Positions 49,695 through 60,113 of a DNA stretch of 64,000 bases are shown piece after piece (position 1 is the stretch's first letter; every line of letters starts with the position of its first letter). The notes beneath the pieces are model-generated. The model was not told where the DNA came from. It ran no database searches and worked only from the letters and a program-made list of their open reading frames with translations. Location of the stretch: NCBI GenBank assembly GCA_021464245.1, contig JADCRB010000088.1:1-64000 (forward strand), written 5' to 3'. A program made the translations under genes and the position numbers. The DNA comes from Carallia brachiata (Eukaryota > Streptophyta > Magnoliopsida > Malpighiales > Rhizophoraceae).

Positions 49695-50769
49695 TGTAAA
49701 GCGTAAATTTCGAGCCTAAAAACAATTAAACTCAAAAATACAAAAATAAATTACAAATAAAATTGTAAAGTAAAAGAAAATTTACGTGGGGTCGATCTCC
49801 GTAGATCCTCCGATTAGTGTTCCTTTTTGACTCCGTCAAGGGCTGCACGAGCTTGATCTTGACAGAAATAAATTCCACAGATTTTTCTTGAACTGGGTAG
49901 ACTGAAACCGGATCTGATTTGGACGTTTTGACTACGGTTAAGAACCGCAGAGACCTGATCTGAGCCGATCTGGCTTAATTTCACACTGAGGGTCGAAGAG
50001 ACTTGTTCTCGGATGAGCTGCCTGGATTTTGCTGAGGGCCGTATGAGGCTTAATCCCAGCCGGATTTGTAGTAATTTGATATTTTTAACTCTATATTCTC
50101 AGAAATTCAGATCTAGAACGATCCAAGAATATAAATTTAAAAATAACTTTAGAAATGGAAACAGCAAATTTTTTGGGCTTTACCCCTGAAATATCTCTCA
50201 AAACGGAGTTAGGAGAGTATACTGCTAAGTAAAAGCACGTAAGAAAAGGAGAAATTTTCTTGAGAGATTTTCAAAATTTTCTTTTTCTCTCAAATTCTCT
50301 GAATTTTTCTGTTTACAGATTTGCTGAATGTGTTTTGAACTGAGGGGCATGGGCCTATTTATAGGGTTTCCCCTCTCGTGTGAAAGCACGCGTGTGAAAG
50401 GCATAAGTCGACTTTTCCGTGTGAAAGGTATAAGTCGACTTTTCCGTGTGAAAGCACGCGTGAGAAAGGAATAAGTCGACTTTTCTGACTTTTCCGTGTG
50501 AAAGCATGCGTGAGAAAGGAATAAGTCGACTTTTCCGTGTGAAAGCANTTCTTTTTCTCTCAAATTCTCTGGATTTTTCTCTGTTTACAGATTTGCTGAA
50601 TGTTTTTTGAACTGAGGGGCAGGGGCCTATTTATAGGGTTCCTTTCCCATGTGAACATCACATGGGAAATGAACTTTTTAATTGAAAATATTTTTCAAAG
50701 TTGGCGTGCCGACTTGAATCGGCAACACCAATTTGGACTTTTTTTTTTTCTTTGAAAATGATGTTTACA
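49695..50769 (-). repeat. 3' LTR of the retrotransposon, enlarged
   Basis: 1075 bp against 805 bp for the other LTR. The extra part holds tandem copies of a unit with GTGTGAAAGCACGCGTGAGA and AATAAGTCGACTTTTCCG (about 50378-50546), one undetermined base (N at 50547), and a second copy of the AAATTCTCT...TTTGCTGAATG segment. The N and the repetition suggest an assembly join here or a real LTR rearrangement. Confidence 0.85.
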
Positions 50770-50783
50770 AATGCCCCCACTTC
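50770..50783 (-). other. Polypurine tract of the retrotransposon
   Basis: GAAGTGGGGGCATT on the minus strand abuts the 3' LTR start TGTAAACATC, as required for plus-strand DNA priming. Confidence 0.7.
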
Positions 50784-51514
50784 AAGGGTCGGTAAGGAAG
50801 ATTTTTACAGAAATGATCCGCACCGAGTCTTGAAGTCCAGTTTGAAGTTGAATGTTGAAATCTTCTATCTCCGACTATGCCTGCTGTTGTTGGATCACAA
50901 TAGGAACCCGATACGATCTTGAGAAGTTAGCACCCCAGCCAATATAAAAATTGACATCTGGCTCCAGGTGCGTTCGAGCTTCCATAGCCCGCAAAGGATT
51001 TTTTATATCTCTTAAAGTTCCAGAGCTCTGGTGAGGATGATCCAGTAGGCAAAAGAACTTGAACCCCCCAAGAGGAAGGCCCAGCACTTTGGAACTTTAA
51101 GACCTGCGCACAGAGAGACTGACTGTAGTGATGATTCCGATCTGCTTCGACGTAAGGAGAGTAGTTGGAACTTCCCCGTACATCGCCGCATCCAAAGGAA
51201 GATTAGGATATTGCAAGCGTCTCATCCCTCTGTAGTAGATGTGAACTAAGGAGAGTAGTTGGAACTCCATGACACCGATGGCGTTAGGGATCCTCGAGGA
51301 AGACTACTCCTTCTTTCTTAGCTCGTGCGCCTCCAACTTCTTGATCGAAGAACTTCCTGAGACAAGTGCAGAGACTAGCCATTTTCTTTTGAGAAAGAAG
51401 AGCTGAGGGGTGGTATTATACTCGGAAATGCAAGATATATATATACATGCGATTCGAGTAGGGCCATCCACGTCCCTTTCCTGCATAAGAGACAAAAGAG
51501 GCAGCGGCTGACGC

Positions 51515-51605
51515 GTGTCACGAAAGTCGTTACCGTGTGTTGCAGAAGTCGTTGCCGTGTGCTGCAGAAGTCGTTGCCGTGTGCTGCAGAAGTCGTTGCA
51601 CCTTA
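51515..51605. repeat. 24-bp tandem repeat, about three copies
   Basis: GCAGAAGTCGTTGCCGTGTGC is repeated in tandem at about 51543-51600, with a diverged first copy (AAGTCGTTACCGTGTGTT). It lies downstream of the homeobox ORF within the element. Confidence 0.85.
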
Positions 51606-51619
51606 TCTTGTCGGCCGTC

Positions 51620-52239
51620 CTAGCGGGGCCCGAGGTGCAACTCCAAGTCAAGCTCGACCTCGTCTGGTGGGCCGATGATGTTGACGTCGACGTCGACGTC
51701 GCTTTCCAGCTGGTTGATGCTGCGGAATATTCTGGAAAGAGAGGCAAAGTTTCGCCGGAATAACTCCTTTCTGCTAGAAAAATTCCTCCTAGACTTAAGT
51801 ACTAGGAGGGATGAACCCTTGGCTGACTCCGTAAGACCACCAGGACCAGCGTGCATGCTCCCATGGGCTACGGCTTTGATGAACATACCGTGGAGAGACT
51901 ATGCGTGGAAGAACTCGGACCTGCTTCATTTGACGGCGAAGTTGTACTGGTGGGATCTACCATCGGAACAGCAGACTGTTCTTTGGAAAAATCAGCTCTC
52001 AGTGCTGGTTTCTTCCTGCTTCTCCGATTCTGGAACCAATAAAACACATTTTTTCCTTCGATTGCCCCGAGTGGGCGCAATCGTGAGACAAGTTGGTAAA
52101 TCTGAGATGCATTAGGCATAATACCTCCATTGTTGTGGAAGACTTCCTCTAGAATTTGCAGTTGCGCCATGGTTGGTTGCCACCTTGTGCGGGGTGACCT
52201 TTCTTCTCCCTTGTCTTGAGGTTCTGCAACTGGTTCCAT
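51620..52239 (-). CDS. WUSCHEL-type homeobox protein encoded inside the retrotransposon
   Basis: The ATG at 52239 opens a frame with a WOX-class homeodomain at about residues 17-80: TRWQPTMAQLQILEEVF, SQIYQLVSRLRPLGAIEG and helix 3 KNVFYWFQNRRSRKKP. WUSCHEL-related factors control stem-cell and meristem fate and bind DNA through this domain. The first frame stops at 51868, but a donor-like ACG|GTATGT at 51889/51888 and an acceptor CAG at 51710 would join in frame to an exon (51709-51620) whose end, ELDLELHLGPR, is an EAR-like LxLxL repressor motif. That gives 146 residues; a frameshift is the alternative explanation. The gene lies between integrase and 3' LTR, on the element's own strand. Function and expression are unknown. 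I infer capture of a host gene. Confidence 0.75.
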
Positions 52240-52379
52240 CTTTCTTGTGGCAGAGGAGCAAAGGTCTGGTGTGTGGTGAAGATCGGTTGAGACTGATGCT
52301 GAGTTTCAGACTCAAACCCTCCGTTGCTTTTATATTTTTGGGCCGTTCACAGTTTATACTCATGCGGGCCAGGAGTTGG

Positions 52380-52640
52380 ATTGGATTTTGAACTTGGTTT
52401 CTGGACTGTGTTTGGAACTTGGAATTTTTTGGGTTTTGGGCTTTGAATTGAATTTGGGTTGAGTGTTTGGGTTTTGGATTTGGATTTGGGTTTTTGGGTC
52501 GAGTGTTTGGGTTTGGACTTTTGGATTTGGGTTGAGTGTTTGGGTTTTGGACTTAGGTTTTGTGTTTTCTGAATTGGGCTCAAGTGTTTGGGTTTGGATT
52601 TTTGGGTTTGGATTTTCGCTTGGACTTTCAGATCGGGACT
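52380..52640. repeat. TTTGGGTTTTGGA minisatellite
   Basis: Irregular repeats of GGATTTGGGTT, GAGTGTTTGGGTTTTGGA and related words. Open frames of Pro/Lys/Thr or Phe/Gly/Trp repeats in all phases are by-products. It is followed by T-runs to 52708 and separates the homeobox ORF from integrase. Confidence 0.8.
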
Positions 52641-52660
52641 TCCGAACTTTTTTTTTTTTT

Positions 52661-52698
<38 letters not shown>

Positions 52699-52870
52699 AT
52701 TTTTTTTTTCAAACATATTTACACATAATATTGTTTCAGAAATTTACCATTGATTGGGCCGATTCGGACGCCTTCTTGGTCTGACAGCATGTAAGCGTTG
52801 TGAGTATAGGCCTCCTGCACTAGGTATGGCCCATCCCATTTGGAAGTAAGCTTGTCACCAGGCCGATGCT

Positions 52871-54045
52871 TCATGTTGATGGGCCGTCGCACTGCAAGAA
52901 CAAGGTCTCCAACTTGAAAAGATCGAGGGCGGACCCTGCGGTTGAACGTGTTGGTGAGCCGGGCTTGGTAGCACTCAAGTTGCTGTTGTGCTTCGAGCCT
53001 CCTTTCATCAGAGCTTCTAACTCATCCAGACGTAGGCGAGCATTCTCCTCCTGTGTGAGTCCTTCCAGAACAGCCATGCGCAGGGATGGAATCTGTGTTT
53101 CCAACGGCAGTATTGCTTCGACACCGTAGACAAGTGAGTATGGCGTCGCCTGTGTTGGAGTCCGGTAAGTTGTACGATACGCCCATAATGCCTCCGGAAT
53201 TCTGTCATGCCAATCTCTTTTGGATTTAGAGACTACCTTCCGCAACAGGTTGCATAAGGTCTTGTTGAATGCTTCGCCAAGCCATTTGCTGGGGCATTGT
53301 ACATGGATGACTTGTACTGCTTGAACTTGAACTTCTCGCAGAGCTTGTCGATTAAGCTGTTGTAGAACTGCTTACCATTATCAGTGATGATGAATCGAGG
53401 GACTCCATAGCGATAGATCAGCTGAGTCCGGATGAAATTGGCAACATGCTCCTTCTTTACCTCTCTAAGTGGAATGGCTTCAGCCCATTTTGAGAAGTAG
53501 TCGGTTGCTGCGAGGATGTACAGGTGACCCAGGGATGACTTTGGCAAGGGCCCCACTAAGTCGAGACCCCAAGCTTCAAAGGGCCAGGATGAGACAGTTG
53601 GATGCAGTGGCTCCGGTGGTTGATGTATGTAATTCGCATGAAATTGACAAGCTTGACAGTTTTAGCAAACTCAATGAATCACGTACCATGGTTGGCCAGT
53701 AGTATCCCATCCTTCTGAGTTGGAAGTGCAACTTAGGCCCGATTGATGTCCGCCACAAACACCAGAATGTGCTTCAGTGAGAGCCTGTTTTGCCTCTTCA
53801 TTGGCTAGGCAGCGAAGTAGAACTCCATCAAAAGACCTTCGATACAGAGCATCCTTGAGATATATGAAGCGGGGAGCTCGTCGTTGAATTTCTGTCTTAT
53901 GACGACGATCTTCGGGCAGCTTCCCGTGCTGTAGGTAGTCAATGATTGGTTGGCGCCAATCCTCGTCCTCCGCGAGACGTACAGATACAGCGTTGGCTGC
54001 TGTAGTTTCTTCATCATCCTTTGTGGCACTATCCATTTCTGGCAT
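52871..54045 (-). pseudogene. Retrotransposon integrase region, frameshifted
   Basis: Reading on the minus strand: a partial zinc-binding region with the HSGVCGGHQ segment (about 53770), the catalytic core with AATDYFSKWAEA and FIITDNGKQFYNS supplying the two Asp residues (53556-53233), and the C-terminal part with YRTPTQATPYSLVYG and LPLETQIPSL (53245-52871). The catalytic Glu region just after NAPANGLA is displaced by a one-base shift near 53275, and another break separates the zinc region from the core. Not functional as written. Confidence 0.85.
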
Positions 54046-54302
54046 ACGGCAACAACTGTAGCCTGGATTTCTGACTTTGCAAGAGAAGTGGCCAAGTTAG
54101 CCAACGCGTCTGCTTGAGTGTTTTCTCGTCGAGGCACATGCTCCAAGGTGATGCTTTCAAATTCATCCATTAGCTGTCGAGCACGTTGATGGTAAGGCGC
54201 AAGGTCCTCTTTCTTCACGTCATACAACCCTGTAAGTTGGTTGATGACGAGCTGGGAATCTCCATGGACTTCTATAGTTGGAATCTTCATATCGACAACC
54301 AT
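53805..54302 (-). pseudogene. Second (archaeal-type) RNase H of the retrotransposon
   Basis: EVHGDSQLVINQLTGLY, LMDEFESITLEHVPRRENTQ and ADALANLATSLAK are hallmarks of the additional RNase H found in Tat-lineage elements. Its first motif, TMFFDGAA, is at about 54440 in another frame, so at least one shift separates them near 54300-54400. Confidence 0.8.
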
Positions 54303-54390
54303 TTGAAGACCAATGATTAAAGTTTATTTGAACATAACTCACCGAGAATGATAGCATATGGTAATATTTGTCGCTGAGGAGTGACAAACA

Positions 54391-55949
54391 CTATGCCGGC
54401 ACCAGCACCATCACTGCTGCACCATCAAAGAACATCGTCCATGGTGGTAGTGGTGTCTCAATGTAAAAGACCTCTTCATCTGGAAGATCATCTGTGAACT
54501 CCCAATCTGACGGAATAGGGTGATCTGCAAGGAAGTCTGCTAGAGCTTGTCCTTTGACTGCTTTTTGAGGCACGTAGACAATGTCGTAGCTTTGTAGGAT
54601 TACTGCCCACTTGGCAAGTCGTCCTGACAAGATTGGTCTAGATAAGATATATTTGACAGGATCAGCTCTGGCAATGAGACGTACCGTGTGAGCTTGCATG
54701 TAGTGCCTCAGCTTGTCAATGGCAAAGAACAGTGCTAGACATGTCTTTTCAATGGGCGAATAACTCAGCTCCGGACCGTTTAGTGTTCTGCTCAAGTATA
54801 CAGGGCAACTTCCTTTCCCTGCTCGTTTTCCTGTGCAAGCAAGGCTCCCAAAGATCTTTCCTGCGCTGCAATGTAGAGAATCAACGACTTTCCTTGAATT
54901 GGAGCACCTAGGACCGGTGGATTGGAAAGGTACTTCTTTATGCTCTCAAAGGCTTTGCTGCAAGCTTCGTCCCACTCGAAGTTGACATCCTTCTTCATCA
55001 ACCGATGGAAAGGTTGACATCTCCCAGCTAAATTGGAGATGAAACGGCGAATGTAAGCCAGCTTTCCTTGTAGACTTCGCAGCTCGTGCAGGTTTTTAGG
55101 TTCAGGCATCTTTTGAATTGCCTCAACCTTTGACTGATCAACTTCGATTCCACGATGGCGCACCACGAACCCAAGAAACTTTCCTGATGTGACACCGAAT
55201 GCGCACTTGAGAGGGTTCATTTTGAGCTGATGCCTCCGAAGTCTTTCGAACACTGTCTTGAGATCCTCGAGGTGGTCTTTGCGCTTCTTAGTCTTTACAA
55301 CTAAGTCATCAACATAACATTCTACAATCTTGTGCAGCATGTCATCAAAAATTTTTTGCATAGCACGTTGATAAGTGGCGCCAGCATTTTTTAATCCAAA
55401 CGGCATAACTTTATAGCAGTATATACCTTTTGGGGTGCGGAATGCTGTCAACTCCTCGTCTTCTGGTGCCATTCTGATTTGGTTATAGCCTGAAGAACCA
55501 TCCATGAAAGACAATGCTTCGTGACCCGTTGTTGCATCGACTGTGATCTCCGTTATGGGCAACGGAAAGTCATCTTTCGGGCAGGCCTTGTTAAGATCTC
55601 GAAAATCAACACATACCCTCAACTGTCCATTCTTCTTTCTTACCGGAACTATGTTGGCAATCCACGTTGGGTAGGTGACCTCTCGGATGAAGCCAGCATT
55701 GATCAGCTTGTTCACCTCCTCCTCGATTTGTGGAATGAGTTCCGGGCGGAACCGTCGTTGTGGCTGCTTGACAGAACGGACACCCTTCTTTACTGCTAGA
55801 CGATGCACCGCAATTTTTGGGTCAAGTCCAGGCATTTCTTTGTAACTCCATGCGAACACGTCCCTGTATTGACTTAATATCTGAACATATTCTTGCTCTT
55901 CTTCTGCAGTAAGTAAAGCACTTACAAATGTAGGTCGAGGATCTTCCAA
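54391..55949 (-). pseudogene. Retrotransposon reverse transcriptase and first RNase H
   Basis: A long frame at 55949-54792 has EMPGLDPKIAVHRLAVKKG, the RT motifs VCVDFRDLNKACPKDDFPLP, LSFMDGSSGYNQIRM, MPFGLKNAGATYQRAMQ and CYVDDLVVKTKKRKDHLEDL (YVDD active site), then KFLGFVVRHRGIEVD. The RNase H continues in another frame from 54795 to 54391 with ELSYSPIEKTCLALFFAIDKLRHYMQ and a tether region. RT itself is uninterrupted; sense-like sequence reaches upstream to about 56160. The shift near 54795 breaks the polyprotein. Confidence 0.92.
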
Positions 55950-56319
55950 AGAGCCAAGATTGACCTCCTTGAGTTCATCAACAGTTGCTTGGCCACCATC
56001 TTCAAGTTCCGGGGGAGCCTCCTTTACTTCACCGTCTGATGAGTCAGACTCTGCCTCCTCGCTGATTGTGACATGAAATGTAGAGCCTCTGACTTCACCT
56101 TCTTTGTTTGATTGGATAAGCCTGTCTTCGAAGCACTTCTGACTCGGGTTGGGTATGTCCTTCCTCCTATTTAAGATTAGTACAATAATAAAAAAAGGGG
56201 AAAGGGGGCTAACCTTCTAGACGTCGTGACTTCGACACATAGTGTAGGAATGGGATGGTGCTTGCAGATGGAGCCTCCTACAGGCAAAGTTCGGCAGGCT
56301 GTGGCTGCTTCTCACCTGT

Positions 56320-56575
56320 TAGGGTCTGCATTGTTGTATTGTCGCCTTTTATACTCGTGCGAGGCAGGAGTGTTGAATTGTGGTGTCGCCTTTTATGCTC
56401 GTGCGAGGCAGGAGCGTTGAACTGTGATGGATTGATTATCGCCTTTTATACTCGTGCGAGGCAGGAGTGTTGAACTGTGAGATTGATTATCGCCTTTTAT
56501 ACTCGTGCGAGCAGGAGTGTTGAATGTGATGGATGTTCGCCTTTTATACTCGTGCGAGCAGGAGTTTTGTTGAAC
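56320..56575. repeat. Tandem repeat, about five copies of a 45-65-bp unit
   Basis: The core TCGCCTTTTATACTCGTGCG plus AGGCAGGAGTGTTGAA recurs at about 56340, 56387, 56439, 56489 and 56537. Spacing varies because of small indels. It occupies the place where gag-protease would be expected in an intact element. Confidence 0.88.
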
Positions 56576-56725
56576 TGGTGAGCTGTGGAGCCGGAGAGTT
56601 GGTGAGCTGCTGAGCTGTTGAGCTGCTGAGTTGTTGAGCTGTTGAGCTGCTGAGCTGTTTGGTAAGCTGCTGAGCTGTTGAGCTACTGAACTGTTTGGTG
56701 AGCTATTGAGCTGCTGAGCTGGACT
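56576..56725. repeat. GAGCTGCTG/GAGCTGTTG 9-bp minisatellite
   Basis: About fifteen tandem 9-bp units (TGAGCTGTT and TGAGCTGCT) with occasional TGGTGAGC insertions, immediately beside the larger tandem repeat. Confidence 0.88.
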
Positions 56726-56955
56726 TTGATTCAGGGTTTAAGTTTTACCCTCGAATCTGGATTTGGATTTGGAGTTTAGATTTGGGTTTTGAGCCCGAGT
56801 TTAGCCGAGTTTATGTTTGGCTTTGAATTTGAGTCGGGATTTGAGATTTGCCCCCGAATCTAAATTTGAATTTTGATGAAGGGTTCTGACAATGCACAAG
56901 AGCTTCAGACGTCTTTTTTTTTTTTTTTGGCTTTTTGTGCTTTTTTTTTTTTTTG

Positions 56956-57008
<53 letters not shown>

Positions 57009-57226
57009 AATTTTTTCTTTTTTTTTTTAAGAATTTTTTTTTCTTTTTTTTTTATTCTTTTTGACATAACAGTAGTTCTGAAATTTACCTGCTTTATTGG
57101 GTCAGGTCGAAATGCATTTCTGACCTGAAACATGAAGCATTTTTTTTTGAACTAGACATGACCCTCCCACTTGGAAATGAGCTTGTGGCTGAGTCGGTAC
57201 TCTCGTCCTTCTGTTGGTCCGATTGG

Positions 57227-57934
57227 CTAAAAACTGTCCCCAAATCGAGATGATTGAGGACGATCTTCGCGGTTGACTGCATCAGCGGGTTGGGCTTGGT
57301 GAAGCCCTTTGTTAACGTCATCTATTTGCTGTCTTAATTCCTTCATATTTTCAATCAACTGTGCATATCCGCTAATCAGCTGTGAATATCCGCGGTTTAA
57401 ATCTGCAAACATTTTTTCTATTCTGGTGGTGTTGGTCAGCCTGACATCAGCAGCGGTAGATGGTTCTCCACGGAAGACTGTTGTAGAGGGCCCGTCGGAT
57501 CTTTCCTGACTTGTTTCAGCACAACGCGTTGGATTTTGCTGTTCAGCAGAATTTGATGCTCTATAGAAGACTGGAGTAGAGGGATCTTCTTCTTCCTCTG
57601 TGTTCGTTTGTGCAGAATAGGTCGGATTCTGTTGTTGGGCAGAATTTGATGCTCTACCCCTAACTTCGGTAGGGGTAGGTGATCGACTCCTCTGTTTAGT
57701 GACAGAGTCACGTGAGAAATCTAACTGCTGTGTGAGCTGCAAGTCCTCAATTTTAACTTTGTTGGTGGCGAGGAACTTTGTTCTTGCGCGAGTCTGTGGA
57801 CTCAATTGAGTGGCAAGAAACTGTGTCCGTCCGCGGGTTTGTGGTCCTGCGTACCCAGGTAGGGTAGTTGATGCAGGCAATGGAGCCGTTGCCTTCTTTT
57901 TTGTGGCAGCAGTTATACTCCTTTTTGGTGCCAT
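57227..57934 (-). CDS. N-terminal gag-like ORF of the retrotransposon
   Basis: 235 codons from the ATG at 57934. The start is basic (MAPKRSITAATKKK). The middle has two copies of a repeat (ASNSAQQQNPTYSAQT and ASNSAEQQNPTRCAET, each followed by an acidic or polar stretch and PSTPVF/PSTTVF). The end forms a likely coiled coil around IEKMFADLNRGY and LIENMKELRQQIDDV. The position after the 5' LTR fits the N-terminal part of gag; no zinc knuckle or capsid region follows. Identification rests on position and general character. Confidence 0.6.
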   Translation of the reverse strand: MAPKRSITAATKKKATAPLPASTTLPGYAGPQTRGRTQFLATQLSPQTRARTKFLATNKVKIEDLQLTQQLDFSRDSVTKQRSRSPTPTEVRGRASNSAQQQNPTYSAQTNTEEEEDPSTPVFYRASNSAEQQNPTRCAETSQERSDGPSTTVFRGEPSTAADVRLTNTTRIEKMFADLNRGYSQLISGYAQLIENMKELRQQIDDVNKGLHQAQPADAVNREDRPQSSRFGDSF

Positions 57935-58185
57935 TTGATGTGCTGAACACCTTGTTAAATTTTTTTTTTTCACTTTTTTTTTTTTTACTTTTTTACCTTT
58001 TTCGTCTTTTTCTCTATTTTGTCTTTTTCTCTTTTCTTTTTCTTTTTCTTTTTTCTTTTTTTTTTTCCTTTTCTTCGGCTCTTTTCTTTTTTCTTTTTTT
58101 TTTCTTTTTTTCTTTTCTTTTTCTCGGCTCTTTTCTTTTACCTTTTTTTTTTTTTTTTAAGGAACAAGAGATGGGAGGTGAAGTT

Positions 58186-58203
58186 GTCCCACCGAGCGTG
58201 CCA
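58186..58203 (-). other. Primer-binding site of the retrotransposon
   Basis: TGGCACGCTCGGTGGGAC on the minus strand starts six bases after the end of the 5' LTR. It begins with the TGG expected for pairing to a tRNA 3' end. The tRNA species is not determined. Confidence 0.65.
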
Positions 58204-58209
58204 AAAATT

Positions 58210-59014
58210 TGTAAAGCGTAAATTTCGAGTCTAAAACAATTAAACTCGAAAATACAAAAATAAATTACAAATAAATATTTAAAAATAAAAGAAAATTTAC
58301 GTGGGGTCGATCTCCGTAGATCCTCCGATTAGTGTTCCTTTTTTGACTCCGTCAAGGGCTGCACGAGCTTGATCTTGACAGAAATAAATTCCACAGATTT
58401 TTCTTGAACTGGGTAGACTGAAACCGGATCTGATTTGGACGTTTTGACTACGGTTAAGAACCGCAGAGACCTGATCTGAGCCGATCTGGCTTAATTTCAC
58501 CGAGGGTCGAAGAGACTTGTTCTCGGATGAGCTGCCTGGATTTTGCTGAGGGCCGTATGAGGCTTAATCCCAGCCGGATTTGTAGTAATTTGATATTTTT
58601 AACTCTATATTCTCAGAAATTCAGATCTAGACGATCCAAGAATATAAATTTAAAAATAACTTTAGAAATGGAAACAGCAAATTTTTTGGGCTTACCCCTG
58701 AAATATCTCTCAAAAAGGAGTTAAGAGAGTATACTGCAGAGTAAAAGCACGTAAGAAAAGGAGAAATTTTCTTGAGAGATTTTCAAAATTTTCTTTTTCT
58801 CTCAAATTCTCTGGATTTTTCTGTTTACAGATTTGCTGAATGTTTTTTGAACTGAGGGGCAGGGGCCTATTTATAGGGTTCCTTTCCCATGTGAACATCA
58901 CATAGGAAATGAATCTTTTTAATTGAAAATATTTTTCAAAGTTGGCGTTGCCGACTTTGAAATCGGCAACACCAATTTTGACTTTTTTTTTTTTCTTTGA
59001 AAATGATGTTTACA
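58210..59014 (-). repeat. 5' LTR of the retrotransposon
   Basis: 805 bp, TG...CA ends, near identical over long stretches to the left LTR (for example the segments around ACGTGGGGTCGATCTCCGTA and GAGGGCCGTATGAGGCTTAA). A TATTTATAGGG motif near 58868 in plus orientation (CCTATAAATA on the minus strand) is the likely LTR TATA box. Confidence 0.9.
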
Positions 59015-59109
59015 ATGTCACGATCGTCATGATAGCCGGGCATGATACTTGCTCCACCCTCCTGACTTTTATGGTTAGAAATTTCGCCACTGAATCCACT
59101 ATTTACGCA

Positions 59110-59610
59110 ATTTCAATATTTTTAATTTTAATTTTTTAAATTTTTTTATATTTAAATTTTAAATATTTTTTGATATTTTATTTAAATTTTAAAATTTTTA
59201 ATTTTTTACTAAATCAGTCCTTCTATTTATTAAAAATAATCAATCTATTAAAAAATAATTTTAACTTTATAAAAAATTATTTTAAAAAAATTAAATATAT
59301 GAATTGAATGTCTTTTCTATTAAAAATATGCATGTTACTTATTTAATTGGTATATTTGTTGATAAAAAACTATTTAATGTGCATATTTTATTAATGAAAA
59401 AAATATTTAATTCATGTATTTAACCTTTTTTAAATGATTTTTATTAAGTTAAACTTATTTATTAATCGATTGATCACTTTTTGTAATTTAAAAGACTGAT
59501 ATAGTATAAAATTAAAAAGTTTACAACTCAAATGAAATGTTAAAAAGATTTAGAACTCAAATATAAAAAAACTTAAAAGTTTAGGACTAAAAATATTAAT
59601 ATCCCACCAT
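59110..59610. mobile_element. Long inverted-repeat (fold-back) MITE, degenerate
   Basis: The left arm (about 59117-59335, including ACTAAATCAGTCC and ATCAATCTATTAAAAAATAA) pairs with the complement of the right arm (about 59385-59605, TACTATATCAGTC and ATCAATCGATTAATAAATAA). The loop is near 59340-59385. It borders the right end of the LTR element. No coding capacity. Confidence 0.65.
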
Positions 59611-60113
59611 TTATGCAGGTGTCGTTTAAGGAACGAAAAAAGGGTCACGATTTTGTCCCGACTTTTTCTATTCAAAATTAAGTTGGATTTTAGGGTTAAA
59701 TGAACTTTTTGATTTTTCTAACATATCATGAACTTTTCCTTTTTTTTGGAATATATTATGAACTCTTCAATTTGTTCCAAATGGATCGTATCATTATTTC
59801 ATAGTAACACATTTGATATTTATTTCAAATATTTCAACCTTACATCTCCATTTTTAATTCAAAAACAAAAAATTTATGATTTTTGGAGATTTTTAAGGTT
59901 GAAATCTTAGAAATAAATAGATATAAAATTTGTTTTTATGGAACAACGAATGGTAAATTTGGAATCAATTAAAGAGTTTGTGTTGTAGTCCAAAAACAAT
60001 AAAAGTTCATGATAACTTTGAAAAGGATTGAAAAGTTCTTGGTTTTCTTTTTTTTTTAGATTAATCCTAAATTTTATGAACATCAACTATATATTGTAGA
60101 CATTATTTTTTTT

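Larger units (their letters stand above)
49695..59014 (-). mobile_element. Tat-lineage Ty3/gypsy LTR retrotransposon, degenerate, carrying a homeobox ORF
   Basis: Minus-strand element of about 9.3 kb bounded by LTRs starting TGTAAACATCATTTTC and ending CGCTTTACA. Order on the minus strand: 5' LTR (59014-58210), primer-binding site, gag-like ORF, minisatellites, reverse transcriptase, RNase H, second RNase H, integrase, simple repeats, homeobox ORF, purine tract, 3' LTR (50769-49695). RT before integrase marks Ty3/gypsy; the extra archaeal-type RNase H marks the Tat clade. Frameshifts occur in RNase H and integrase and most of gag-protease is missing, so it is not autonomous. The outer 5-bp flanks (CGTAC, ATGTC) do not match. 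Confidence 0.88.

Noticed and set aside
52347..52716. Lys- and Pro-Lys-rich ORFs and Phe-rich ORFs at 52.4-52.7 and 56.8-57.1 kb
   Set aside because: Translations of T/A homopolymers and the TTTGGG minisatellite, not proteins.
57868..58234. Phe-rich plus-strand ORFs
   Set aside because: Pyrimidine-rich low-complexity DNA between gag-like ORF and primer-binding site.
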